A DNA stretch of 64,000 nucleotides from Gayadomonas joobiniege G7 (GTDB lineage: Bacteria; Pseudomonadota; Gammaproteobacteria; Enterobacterales; Alteromonadaceae), in assembly GCF_000300815.1 (NCBI RefSeq), contig NZ_AMRX01000007.1, positions 434,001 through 498,000 of the forward strand. The letters are read 5' to 3'. Below the pieces are notes generated by a model. The model searched no databases. It had not been told where the DNA came from and was given only the letters and a program-made list of their open reading frames with translations. This document shows, piece after piece, positions 56,439 to 64,000 of the stretch (within the stretch, counting starts at the first letter, position 1; each line of letters opens with the position of its first letter). The position numbers and the translations under genes were made by a program.

Positions 56439-58547
56439 GTGGACAGTCTTATAAAAACGATTAAATCTGGTTACCTATGGCGCTTTCCAGGTGGCGTGCA
56501 CCCGCCACAAAAAAAATCATTGTCACAAACTGGGCAAATTAAAAGACCCGAATTAGCTTCCAAATATTATGTTTCGCTAAAGCAGCATATTGGTCAACAA
56601 GCTGAAGCTTGCGTTCAAGTGGGTGATAAAGTTAAAAAAGGCCAAATGCTTAGCCGTGCAGATACGGCAATGCAACTTCCTGTACATGCGCCAACTTCGG
56701 GAATAGTGACAGACATTCGTGAACACATATTAGCGCATCCATCAGGTCTGGGTGAACAAACAATTATTATAGAAGCCGATGGCTCAGATGAATGGTGCCA
56801 GCGCGAAGGGCTTGATAATTATCAGCAACTTCCACCAGCCCAGATCCTAGATAAAATAAAATCGCTTGGTGTTGCTGGATTAGGAGGTGCAGGCTTTCCA
56901 ACTCATATTAAAAATAGTCGGCCCGAAGCCATTGAATTATTAATCATTAATGGGGCTGAATGTGAGCCTTATATCACAGCTGATGATGCCCTGATGCGCG
57001 AACACGCTGCTGATATTGTTGCTGGCATAAATATTTTAAACCACCTGCTTGAAGCCAAACTGGTTGTTATTGCAATTGAAGATAATAAACCTGAAGCCAT
57101 TAAAGCAATGGAATTAGCAAGTGCAGACGAAAAGGATATTATCGTTCGTGTAGTACCGACAAAATATCCAACCGGCGGTGAAAAACAATTAATTCAGGTC
57201 CTAACTGGCAAAGAAGTTCCAAGCGGAGGAATTCCGGCAGATATTGGTATAGTGATGCAGAATGTCGCCACTGCCTACAGCACCTATCGAGCCGTAATTC
57301 ACGGCGAACCTTTAATCGAGCGCGTCGTGACACTCACTGGTGAAAGCATTTCTCAAGCTGGTAATTATTGGGTGCGCATAGGCACACCAGTGGCACATAT
57401 TTTAACTCAAGCTGGTTATAACCAACCAGCAGAAGGTCGCTTAATTATGGGTGGTCCTATGATGGGCTTTAGTATTCACTCGCCATTAACCCCAGTTTCA
57501 AAAATTACCAATTGTTTATTAGCGCCCGCGATGAACGAATTGCCAGATCCAGCCGATGAGCAAGCGTGTATTCGCTGTGGATATTGTGCCGATGCCTGCC
57601 CTGCCTCATTGTTACCGCAGCAGTTATACTGGCACAGTAAAGCGCGTGAGTATGAAAAAGCGCAGCATTTTGATCTATTTGACTGCATTGAATGCGGCGC
57701 TTGTGCCTATGTATGTCCGAGCGAGATCCCTCTGGTTCAATATTACCGGGTTGCCAAAGCGAATATCCGCCAGCAAGCCGCAGAAAATGAAAAAGCCGAA
57801 AAAGCGAAAGAAAGGTTTAACCAACGACAATTGCGTTTAGAAGAAGAAAAACAAGCCAGGATCGAAAAACAGCGTTTAGCGGCAGAAAAACGCAAACAAA
57901 CGATGCAAGAAGACGCTAGCGCAAAAGACAAAATTGCCCAAGCACTAGCGCGAGCACAAGCGCAAAAAGCGAGCCGCAGTACAGATCAAGCAAAAGAACA
58001 AGCGCCAGCTCAATCGACTATTGCGTCAGATTCAAAAAACAATTCACCTAAAAGTGCCGCTCAGGCGGCAATTGCCCGGGCCAAAGCTAAAAAAGCCGCT
58101 GCTCAAAAGGCTGACAATGAAGCCATGCAATCAGCCGCAGACACAGATCAATCGGACATTGAAAAAACAGCCAAAGAAAAAGCCCAAGCGGCAATTGCCC
58201 GGGCCAAAGCTAAAAAAGCCGCTGCTCAAAAAGCTGACAATGAAGCCATGCAATCAGCTGCAGACACAAAGCAATCGGACACTGGAAAAACAGCCAAAGA
58301 AAAAGCTCAAGCGGCAATAGCCCGGGCCAAAGCTAAAAAAGCCGCTGCACAAAAAGTCGACAACGGTGAGCACGCCAACGTGGTTGAGCCTATTGAGCAG
58401 AGTGACCCAAAAACACCGGAACCAACCGTTGACAAACCAGCATCCGGTGAGACAAATCAAATGAGCCAACAGGATGATAAATCGCAACGAATCAAAGCTG
58501 CTATTGCAAAAGCAAAAGCAAAACGCAAACAATTAGGGGGCGATTAA
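56439..58547 (+). CDS. rsxC: Rsx/Rnf electron transport complex subunit C
   Basis: NADH- and FMN-binding peripheral subunit of 702 residues. The GTG at 56439 is preferred over a TTG at 56424, since GGGG precedes it and the family begins with SLIKTIKSGYLWRFPGGVHPP. The FMN/NADH core includes GGAGFPTH and the SLBB region. Two 4Fe-4S motifs follow: CIRCGYCADACP (about 375) and CIECGACAYVCP (about 413). The C-terminal 230 residues are Ala/Lys/Gln-rich and contain about 2.5 near-identical 41-residue repeats, an extension that varies widely among RsxC proteins. Confidence 0.95.
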   Translation: MDSLIKTIKSGYLWRFPGGVHPPQKKSLSQTGQIKRPELASKYYVSLKQHIGQQAEACVQVGDKVKKGQMLSRADTAMQLPVHAPTSGIVTDIREHILAHPSGLGEQTIIIEADGSDEWCQREGLDNYQQLPPAQILDKIKSLGVAGLGGAGFPTHIKNSRPEAIELLIINGAECEPYITADDALMREHAADIVAGINILNHLLEAKLVVIAIEDNKPEAIKAMELASADEKDIIVRVVPTKYPTGGEKQLIQVLTGKEVPSGGIPADIGIVMQNVATAYSTYRAVIHGEPLIERVVTLTGESISQAGNYWVRIGTPVAHILTQAGYNQPAEGRLIMGGPMMGFSIHSPLTPVSKITNCLLAPAMNELPDPADEQACIRCGYCADACPASLLPQQLYWHSKAREYEKAQHFDLFDCIECGACAYVCPSEIPLVQYYRVAKANIRQQAAENEKAEKAKERFNQRQLRLEEEKQARIEKQRLAAEKRKQTMQEDASAKDKIAQALARAQAQKASRSTDQAKEQAPAQSTIASDSKNNSPKSAAQAAIARAKAKKAAAQKADNEAMQSAADTDQSDIEKTAKEKAQAAIARAKAKKAAAQKADNEAMQSAADTKQSDTGKTAKEKAQAAIARAKAKKAAAQKVDNGEHANVVEPIEQSDPKTPEPTVDKPASGETNQMSQQDDKSQRIKAAIAKAKAKRKQLGGD
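58059..58361 (+). repeat. 123-bp tandem repeat in the rsxC 3' region
   Basis: Two full units (58059-58181 and 58182-58304) and about half of a third (58305-58361), nearly identical in DNA and encoding 41-residue units with AAIARAKAKKAAAQK. The few silent differences suggest recent duplication and possible length variation between strains. Confidence 0.9.
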
Positions 58548-59593
58548 TGAACTTTAAAATCGCCAGCTCTCCTCATACGCATGTTCGACGAAAAACCCCA
58601 GCCGTGATGCTGTTTGTTGCGATTGCCTGCTTACCAGGTATTGCAGTTCAAACTTGGTATTTTGGCATTGGTACCCTAGTGCAAATCTGCTTAGCCATAT
58701 TGGCCGCCGTGGCCGCAGAAGCAGCTTGTTTAAAAATGAGACAACGCTCAGTACTACCCAGATTAAAAGACAATAGTGCTTTATTAACTGGGTTATTATT
58801 AGGCATTAGTGTGCCGCCATTGGCCCAATGGTGGGTTGTGGTGATTGGGGCAATTTTTGCAATTGTTATTGCAAAACAAATTTATGGTGGTTTGGGGCAA
58901 AACTTATTTAACCCAGCTATGGTTGGTTATGTAGTATTGCTGGTTTCATTCCCACTATCGATGACGTTATGGGTACCCCCCTTATCTTTAGTTGAATACC
59001 CAGTCACGGTTCAAGACACGCTAATGCTTATTTTTACCGGATACAGCGAAACAGGTTTTTCGTTAGCTCAGTTAAGAGTCGACCTTGACGGCTATACTAT
59101 GGCTACCCCATTAGATACCGTAAAAACAGCACTCACTAACCAGCAAACCTATCAAGAGATCTTAAATCAAAAGGTCTTCAGCGAGGGGACTGGGATCGCT
59201 TGGTTTGAGGTAAATCTAGCTTATTTGTTAGGTGGCTTGTTTTTGCTGCAACAAAAAATCATCAACTGGCGTATTCCAGTGGCTTTTCTGCTTACCCTAA
59301 CCTTGTTTAGCTTTATTTTACACAGCGCAAGCCCAGATGGGTCAGCATCAACTATCTTACATCTGTTTTCAGGTGCGACCATGTTTGCGGCATTTTTTAT
59401 ATTAACTGATCCTGTTTCTGCATCAACCACAGCAAAAGGCAGATTGATATATGGTGCGCTAGTGGCTGTGCTTGTTTTTTTAATTCGCAATTTTGGTGGT
59501 TATCCAGAAGGTATCGCTTTTGCTGTATTATTAGCCAATATGGCTGTGCCATTAATAGACTACTACAGTCAACCAAAAACTTATGGAAAATAA
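58547..59593 (+). CDS. rsxD: Rsx/Rnf electron transport complex subunit D
   Basis: Integral membrane subunit of 348 residues, homologous to NqrB, carrying covalent FMN on a Thr. About ten helices are visible. The flavinylation-site region YTMATPLDTVK lies near residue 187. Its ATG overlaps the rsxC stop by one base. It is needed for ion translocation. Confidence 0.95.
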   Translation: MNFKIASSPHTHVRRKTPAVMLFVAIACLPGIAVQTWYFGIGTLVQICLAILAAVAAEAACLKMRQRSVLPRLKDNSALLTGLLLGISVPPLAQWWVVVIGAIFAIVIAKQIYGGLGQNLFNPAMVGYVVLLVSFPLSMTLWVPPLSLVEYPVTVQDTLMLIFTGYSETGFSLAQLRVDLDGYTMATPLDTVKTALTNQQTYQEILNQKVFSEGTGIAWFEVNLAYLLGGLFLLQQKIINWRIPVAFLLTLTLFSFILHSASPDGSASTILHLFSGATMFAAFFILTDPVSASTTAKGRLIYGALVAVLVFLIRNFGGYPEGIAFAVLLANMAVPLIDYYSQPKTYGK

Positions 59594-59600
59594 TTAAGTT

Positions 59601-60224
59601 ATGCCAATTAAGAATATAACTCGGTCCAGTATTATTTTAACCCTGTTTGCTTTAGTCACCACAGGGTTAACCGCTTGGACCTTTATTTTAACCAAAGATA
59701 GAATCGCGGCCGAAAAAGAAAATGCCATTGTGCGTAACATTAATCAAATTATTGCCGCTAACCTTTATGATAACGATGTCGCCAATGATTGTATCGTTCG
59801 GCAAAACCATTTACAAAAAAAGACCCGAATTTTCCGCGCACGCCAGGCACAAACGAATGTTGCCCTAGCGATTGAAACCTTTGCACCAGACGGCTATAGC
59901 GGTCGAATTGACTTATTGGTTGCGGTGGATAGTCAATTTAAGATCCTTGGTGTGCGAACCACAGCGCATAACGAAACACCGGGTTTAGGTGATAAAATTG
60001 AAGTTAAAAAGTCTAACTGGATAAAAAGTTTTAATGGTTTAAGTATAGAGCCGGATAACTTACAAAAATGGGCTGTCCGTAAAGATGGTGGTATGTTTGA
60101 TGCTTTTACTGGCGCAACAATCACCCCAAGAGCCGTCGTCAATGCAGTAAAAGACACTTTATTGTGGGCACAACAGCAACCTGATTTATTTTCTCAAGCA
60201 GCCAATTGTGGAGTTGAGCAATGA
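59601..60224 (+). CDS. rsxG: Rsx/Rnf electron transport complex subunit G
   Basis: A 207-residue subunit with one N-terminal membrane helix (about 10-28) and a periplasmic FMN-binding domain. The flavin is attached to Thr in [13 protein letters not shown] near residue 170. The motif [11 protein letters not shown] (about 130) is family-specific. rsxE overlaps its stop by four bases. Confidence 0.95.
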   Translation: MPIKNITRSSIILTLFALVTTGLTAWTFILTKDRIAAEKENAIVRNINQIIAANLYDNDVANDCIVRQNHLQKKTRIFRARQAQTNVALAIETFAPDGYSGRIDLLVAVDSQFKILGVRTTAHNETPGLGDKIEVKKSNWIKSFNGLSIEPDNLQKWAVRKDGGMFDAFTGATITPRAVVNAVKDTLLWAQQQPDLFSQAANCGVEQ

Positions 60225-60925
60225 GTCCGATTAAAGAAATAAGCTGGCAAGGTATTTGGAAAAATAACCCAGCGCTAGTGCAAATGTTAGGTTTATGTCC
60301 TCTGCTAGCGGTAACAAATACATTGATTAACGGGTTAGGGTTAGGTTTAGCGACTTTATTTGTATTGTTGGGATCGAACATTAGTGTGTCTATTGTGCGC
60401 AACTGGATCCCAAATGAGATAAGAATTCCTGTATTTGTTATGATCATTGCGTCTTTGGTGACCTGTGTGCAACTGATTATGAATGCTTACACTTATCAGC
60501 TCTACCAAACGCTCGGTATATTTATCCCTTTGATTGTCACCAACTGCGCCATCATCGGTCGCGCTGAAGCCTTTGCATCTAAAAACAACCCACTCTTATC
60601 CGCTTGGGATGCGTTAATGATGGGCACTGGATTTTTAATGGTATTAGCTGTTTTAGGCGCTATCAGAGAAATCTTAGGCAATGGAACCTTATTTAGCGGT
60701 GCAGATCTACTATTTGGTGAAGGCGCCACTCACCTAACCATGAATTTATTTAACGTTGAAGAAAGCTTTTTAGTCGCCATTTTACCTCCCGGCGCGTTTA
60801 TTGTGATGGGGTTACTCATCGCGTTAAAAAATCATTACGACAAACGTATTGAAAACCTAGTAGTGGGTCAGCAGAAATCACAAAAAATCGAGCGAGCCCG
60901 AGTAACGCTGGAGAGCCAATCGTGA
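60221..60925 (+). CDS. rsxE: Rsx/Rnf electron transport complex subunit E
   Basis: Integral membrane subunit of 234 residues, paralogous to RsxA, with six helices and the [20 protein letters not shown] and [18 protein letters not shown] motifs. It is the last rsx gene. nth overlaps its end by four bases through a GTG start, as in E. coli. Confidence 0.96.
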   Translation: MSPIKEISWQGIWKNNPALVQMLGLCPLLAVTNTLINGLGLGLATLFVLLGSNISVSIVRNWIPNEIRIPVFVMIIASLVTCVQLIMNAYTYQLYQTLGIFIPLIVTNCAIIGRAEAFASKNNPLLSAWDALMMGTGFLMVLAVLGAIREILGNGTLFSGADLLFGEGATHLTMNLFNVEESFLVAILPPGAFIVMGLLIALKNHYDKRIENLVVGQQKSQKIERARVTLESQS

Positions 60926-61554
60926 ACAAAGAAAAACGCATTGCTATGCTTTCGAGGCTCAGAGATGATAACCCAAATCCCACTACAGAATTAGAATTTA
61001 ACAGCCCGTTTGAGCTTTTAATTGCGGTTATTTTATCAGCCCAAGCGACCGATGTGAGTGTTAATAAAGCCACCCGAAAACTATACCCGGTTGCTAATAC
61101 GCCTGAAGCTATCTACAACCTAGGCGTAGAAGGACTAAAAAATTATATAAAAACGATAGGTTTGTTTAATAGCAAAGCTGAAAATGTAATTAAAACCTGC
61201 CGTATTTTAATTGATAAACATCAAAGCCAAGTCCCTGAAGATAGAGCCGCCCTTGAAGCATTACCGGGTGTCGGCCGAAAAACGGCCAATGTTGTTTTAA
61301 ATACAGCTTTTGGCTGGCCAACCATTGCCGTTGATACCCATATTTTTCGAGTCTCGAACCGAACGAAATTAGCAGTGGGCAAAAACGTCAACGAAGTAGA
61401 GCAAAAATTATTAAAGGTAGTGCCAAAAGCTTTTAAAGTTGATGTACATCACTGGCTAATATTACATGGCCGCTATATCTGTGTCGCAAGAAAACCCAAG
61501 TGTGGAGCCTGTATTATTGAAGACTTATGCGAGTTTAAAGATAAAACTGAATAA
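60922..61554 (+). CDS. nth: endonuclease III (DNA glycosylase/AP lyase)
   Basis: Removes oxidised pyrimidines and cleaves at abasic sites. The protein is 210 residues from a GTG start. Catalytic Lys120 lies in the helix-hairpin-helix [12 protein letters not shown] and Asp138 in VDTH. The 4Fe-4S ligands are Cys187, 194, 197 and 203. It is co-transcribed with rsx. Confidence 0.97.
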   Translation: MNKEKRIAMLSRLRDDNPNPTTELEFNSPFELLIAVILSAQATDVSVNKATRKLYPVANTPEAIYNLGVEGLKNYIKTIGLFNSKAENVIKTCRILIDKHQSQVPEDRAALEALPGVGRKTANVVLNTAFGWPTIAVDTHIFRVSNRTKLAVGKNVNEVEQKLLKVVPKAFKVDVHHWLILHGRYICVARKPKCGACIIEDLCEFKDKTE

Positions 61555-61606
61555 CATCAATATCAGTCAAAACTTTAACAGGCTGCCATTCACTTTTAGC
61601 GAAACG

Positions 61607-62266
61607 CTAACGCTCGTTAGAGTCTATCTTATTAACAAACTGTGCAAGACTAACTAATCGAGGGCCCAAAACAAAATTAATAATGTTTTTTACCCAAACA
61701 ACAGATATGTTTTTATAATCTAATTTTGTTAACAACACAGCCATGACAAAAAATAAAAAAACTGAAAAAAACGAATAAAAACAAATCATTTTCAGTGTTA
61801 AATGTTTGAATAAATCAACCCCTAAAAGAACATCAAAGCCAATAAAGACATAGGCAAAATAAAATGGTGCTGACATTAATAACAACTTAGTTAACTGTAA
61901 TTTGTGTGAGCAAACGCGAAACATGTCTTTTTGCAGTTGGCTAACCGGATTGGCATAATCAACTTTTGAGATCAAGACAATTTGCCCTATGTTTCCAGCG
62001 AACCCGACAATCGCAAAAATAATAAGAATGGATGCAGAGATAAAAGATGCGGATACACTCAGATTATCAGCAATATATTGCCCTAACAAAAAAATAATCA
62101 ACAAAAATACACAGCTCTCAAAAATACGCGCCCATTTCATCTGATTAAGGTGTGTCATTTGTTTATTGATTTTAACTTGCCACAAAATTGCCTCATTAAT
62201 TGCAAATTCAGAACCGCAAGCAGAGTGATGATGTTGCCAATGATTTTTTAGATTATCTAAGTTCAT
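61607..62266 (-). CDS. polytopic membrane protein coupled to an ECF sigma factor (candidate anti-sigma)
   Basis: A 219-residue protein of no recognised family. A soluble N-terminus of about 45 residues, containing His-His-His and the pattern NLDNLKNHWQHHHSACGSEF, precedes about four membrane helices (about 47-65, 70-92, 127-145 and 152-175). A short basic tail closes it. It starts one base after the sigma factor stop, so it is almost surely translated with it. A role in holding the sigma factor at the membrane is inferred from position only; no zinc-binding anti-sigma motif is visible. Confidence 0.65.
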   Translation of the reverse strand: MNLDNLKNHWQHHHSACGSEFAINEAILWQVKINKQMTHLNQMKWARIFESCVFLLIIFLLGQYIADNLSVSASFISASILIIFAIVGFAGNIGQIVLISKVDYANPVSQLQKDMFRVCSHKLQLTKLLLMSAPFYFAYVFIGFDVLLGVDLFKHLTLKMICFYSFFSVFLFFVMAVLLTKLDYKNISVVWVKNIINFVLGPRLVSLAQFVNKIDSNER

Positions 62267-62267
62267 T

Positions 62268-62771
62268 TTACGACTCCCGTTTGTTGAATTGTTTTTTTAA
62301 TAACTCTTTAATTCGGCTTAAACGTGTTGAGACATTACTCGTACTAATGCCTAAAGTATTGGCGATTGTCTCGTGAGACTCATTTTCTAAATAGAGCAGT
62401 ATAATTGCTTTATTTAATTCATCTAATTGTGTAATAAATTGATACAAGAGAGTGATATCCTCGCTTTGGTGGACGTCTGACAGATCTGGTATCTGTACAA
62501 TTTGTTCATCAGGCAAACTTGTTTTATCCGCTCGTTTGCTGTCTTTTCGATAATAAGAAATTGCTACATTCAGTGCGATTCGGTACATCCAAGTTGAAAA
62601 CTTAGATGTGTTATCGTAATTATCAAAAGTAATCCACATAGTTGTTAATATCTCTTGCGCAAGATCTTGTCTGTCATAAATATTCGGGCAGTATGAATTC
62701 ACAACTTTGAATACGATACCTTTATGTTGCTCCATTGCTTGGGCGAATAACCTCTTTTTAGTTTTGCTCAT
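62268..62771 (-). CDS. ECF-type RNA polymerase sigma factor
   Basis: A 167-residue sigma-70 family protein of the extracytoplasmic class. Region 2 includes YDRQDLAQEILTTMW (about 32-46) and KFSTWMYRIALNVAISYYR (about 58-76). Region 4 includes LLYLENESHETIANTLGIS (about 120-138), a helix-turn-helix. The target regulon is unknown. It precedes a membrane protein by one base. Confidence 0.9.
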   Translation of the reverse strand: MSKTKKRLFAQAMEQHKGIVFKVVNSYCPNIYDRQDLAQEILTTMWITFDNYDNTSKFSTWMYRIALNVAISYYRKDSKRADKTSLPDEQIVQIPDLSDVHQSEDITLLYQFITQLDELNKAIILLYLENESHETIANTLGISTSNVSTRLSRIKELLKKQFNKRES

Positions 62772-63105
62772 TTCGCGAAAACTCCAGGACTAAAGTTTTT
62801 TCTCTTTGAAAGAGGACACCTTCCCACTTAATTATCATTAAAAACCTTGTATGAAAGCTATTGGTCTTGATACATTTTTTATCCACTTGTTTATTCCCAC
62901 AATATAACCAAACGACTTGATTATCTAATTATTCGCTGCCCCTCTAAAATAATCACAAATATTTTTAAACATTGCTTTCAACTTGGAATAAGCACTCACG
63001 CTCATCCCCTTGTTAACGCGCTCGGCAACAGGCAAAATGTAGCCTAAATCATTCAGAGCAATGCAAAGCAAAAAATAAAACCACAAACGAATACGGAGTT
63101 AAAAA
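62772..63105. other. 334-bp divergent gap between the sigma factor gene and gloA
   Basis: It should contain both promoters. No clear sigma-70 or ECF-type element stands out, and a small CTCTTT/AAGAG hairpin near 62802 is the only structure. No reading frame is supported. Confidence 0.5.
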
Positions 63106-63504
63106 ATGCGTTTATTACATACTATGTTACGAGTGGGAAATTTAGAAAAATCAATTGAGTTTTACACTCAAGTCATGGGCATGCAGCTATTAAGGCAAAA
63201 CGACAATCCAGAATACAAATATACGTTAGCGTTTGTAGGGTATGGCTCAGAGGCTGACGAAGCGGTTATTGAGTTGACCTATAATTGGGATACCAATGAA
63301 TATGATCTTGGCAATGCATACGGTCATATTGCGATAGAAGTTGATGATATTTATGCTCAATGTGAACAGATCCGAAGTGCTGGCGGCATTATCAGCCGTG
63401 AGCCAGGTCCGGTAAAAGGTGGCACTACTGAGATTGCTTTTGTAAAAGATCCGGATGGATATGCAATCGAGCTTATTCAGAAAAAAAATTACGCTGAGCT
63501 GTAA
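63106..63504 (+). CDS. gloA: lactoylglutathione lyase (glyoxalase I)
   Basis: Converts the methylglyoxal-glutathione hemithioacetal to lactoylglutathione. The protein is 132 residues. The four metal ligands of the bacterial nickel-type enzyme are at expected positions: His5, Glu56, His74 and Glu122. CGGAG precedes the start. It stands alone and ends at a bidirectional terminator. Confidence 0.96.
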   Translation: MRLLHTMLRVGNLEKSIEFYTQVMGMQLLRQNDNPEYKYTLAFVGYGSEADEAVIELTYNWDTNEYDLGNAYGHIAIEVDDIYAQCEQIRSAGGIISREPGPVKGGTTEIAFVKDPDGYAIELIQKKNYAEL

Positions 63505-63532
63505 AAAACATTGCTTAAAAATCGGCTGATTC

Positions 63533-63563
63533 AAAAAAAACCCACCATAAGGTGGGTTTTTTA
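63533..63563. terminator. bidirectional terminator between gloA and the OmpA-family gene
   Basis: CCCACC (63541-63546), four-base loop, GGTGGG (63551-63556), with A and T runs on either side, so it can end the convergent transcripts of both genes. Confidence 0.9.
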
Positions 63564-63586
63564 AAAACTGCTTAGTTGAACTCAGC

Positions 63587-64000
63587 TTATTTGCTTTGTG
63601 CTTCTAACGTAGTAGTTACACGACGGTTCTTAGCACGACCTTCGCGAGTAGAGTTGTCAGCAATTGGGTTTCTTTCACCTTCACCACGAGTAGTGATTCG
63701 AGAAGAAGAAACATTGAACTCTTTAACCATATAATCGGCAACACTTTGTGCACGCTGCTCAGATAAACGTTGGTTGAAGTCCGCAGGACCTGTTGAATCG
63801 GCATGACCAACTAAAACAACTTTGCTGTTTGGATACTTTTTCATAAAGTCAGCTAATTGTTTAATGTCGCCGTGGAATCTTTGTTTAACAACCGCACTTT
63901 CTAATTCGAACTGAACATAAAGCTCTACAGAAACTGTTTTTGGCTCTTCTTTACGGCAACCTTTGCTATCAACAGCGACACCGTTTGGTGTCATCGGGCA
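63587..64000 (-). CDS. OmpA-family protein, C-terminal part (start outside window)
   Basis: The minus-strand frame is open to the window edge, so 137 C-terminal residues are present. The opening CPMTPNGVAVDSKGC resembles the last thrombospondin-type-3 calcium-binding repeat of OprF-like porins. The OmpA peptidoglycan-binding domain follows, with VVLVGHADSTGPADFNQRLSEQRA read as VGHADSTGPADFNQRLSEQR and the closing NRRVTTTLEAQ. It anchors the outer membrane to peptidoglycan. The full protein should carry an N-terminal beta-barrel outside the window. Confidence 0.9.
   Translation of the reverse strand, partial: CPMTPNGVAVDSKGCRKEEPKTVSVELYVQFELESAVVKQRFHGDIKQLADFMKKYPNSKVVLVGHADSTGPADFNQRLSEQRAQSVADYMVKEFNVSSSRITTRGEGERNPIADNSTREGRAKNRRVTTTLEAQSK

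Noticed and set aside
58021-58320. 99-codon plus-strand frame rich in Lys and Pro within rsxC
   Set aside because: A frame-shifted reading of the rsxC tandem repeat; rsxC itself is intact.
58059-58361. Regular repeats as a possible CRISPR array
   Set aside because: The units are contiguous, in frame with rsxC, without spacers, and encode protein repeats.

Overview
The window looks like chromosomal DNA of a marine gammaproteobacterium, most likely of the Alteromonadales or a relative. The grounds are the gene orders dapB-carA-carB, lptFG against pepA-holC-valS, and bcp against dapA-bamC, a Vibrio-type polar flagellar cluster with FlgO, FlgP and FlgT, an Rsx/Rnf electron-transport operon ending in nth, and a large TonB-dependent receptor of the Xanthomonas/Caulobacter class. 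Base composition is moderately AT-rich. No phage, insertion sequence or CRISPR array was seen. Most of the window is core genome, with a few accessory patches.

Positions 1-5.2 kb hold dapB, carA and the 5' part of carB, all on the minus strand. The carA leader has a terminator-like hairpin directly after a 31-codon leader reading frame, so attenuation is likely. From 5.2 to 11 kb there is a flavin reductase, tcdA, a two-subunit sodium/solute symporter, a KefC-like antiporter and a MOSC protein. cysE and trmJ follow.

From 12.8 to 30.6 kb lies a flagellar and chemotaxis block: flgBCDE, flgFGHIJ and flgKL, cheVR, flgA, flgMN, a second FlgO-like lipoprotein, flgP, flgO, and flgT in the opposite direction. 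Sequence matches to sigma-54 promoters (before flgB, flgF, flgO, flgA and flgT) and sigma-28 promoters (before flgK and flgM) fit the usual hierarchy: sigma-54 genes build hook, basal body and rings, and sigma-28 genes give the hook-filament junction and the anti-sigma factor FlgM.

From 30.6 to 43 kb are envelope and housekeeping genes: lptFG (LPS export), pepA, holC, valS, radD, a NagD-type phosphatase, dapA-bamC and bcp. At 43-47.2 kb a TonB-dependent receptor is followed by a secreted BspA-type leucine-rich-repeat protein, with a perfect 23-bp palindrome upstream. At 47.6-52 kb a MATE exporter, uvrB and a PerM-like permease overlap as one operon.

From 52 to 53 kb there is a non-coding stretch with a tight cluster of DnaA-box matches, then two identical tRNA-Asn genes with a stringent-type promoter. 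A degenerate GGDEF-EAL membrane protein (CsrD-like), rsxABCDGE-nth, an ECF sigma factor coupled to a polytopic membrane protein, gloA and the C-terminal part of an OmpA-family protein complete the window.
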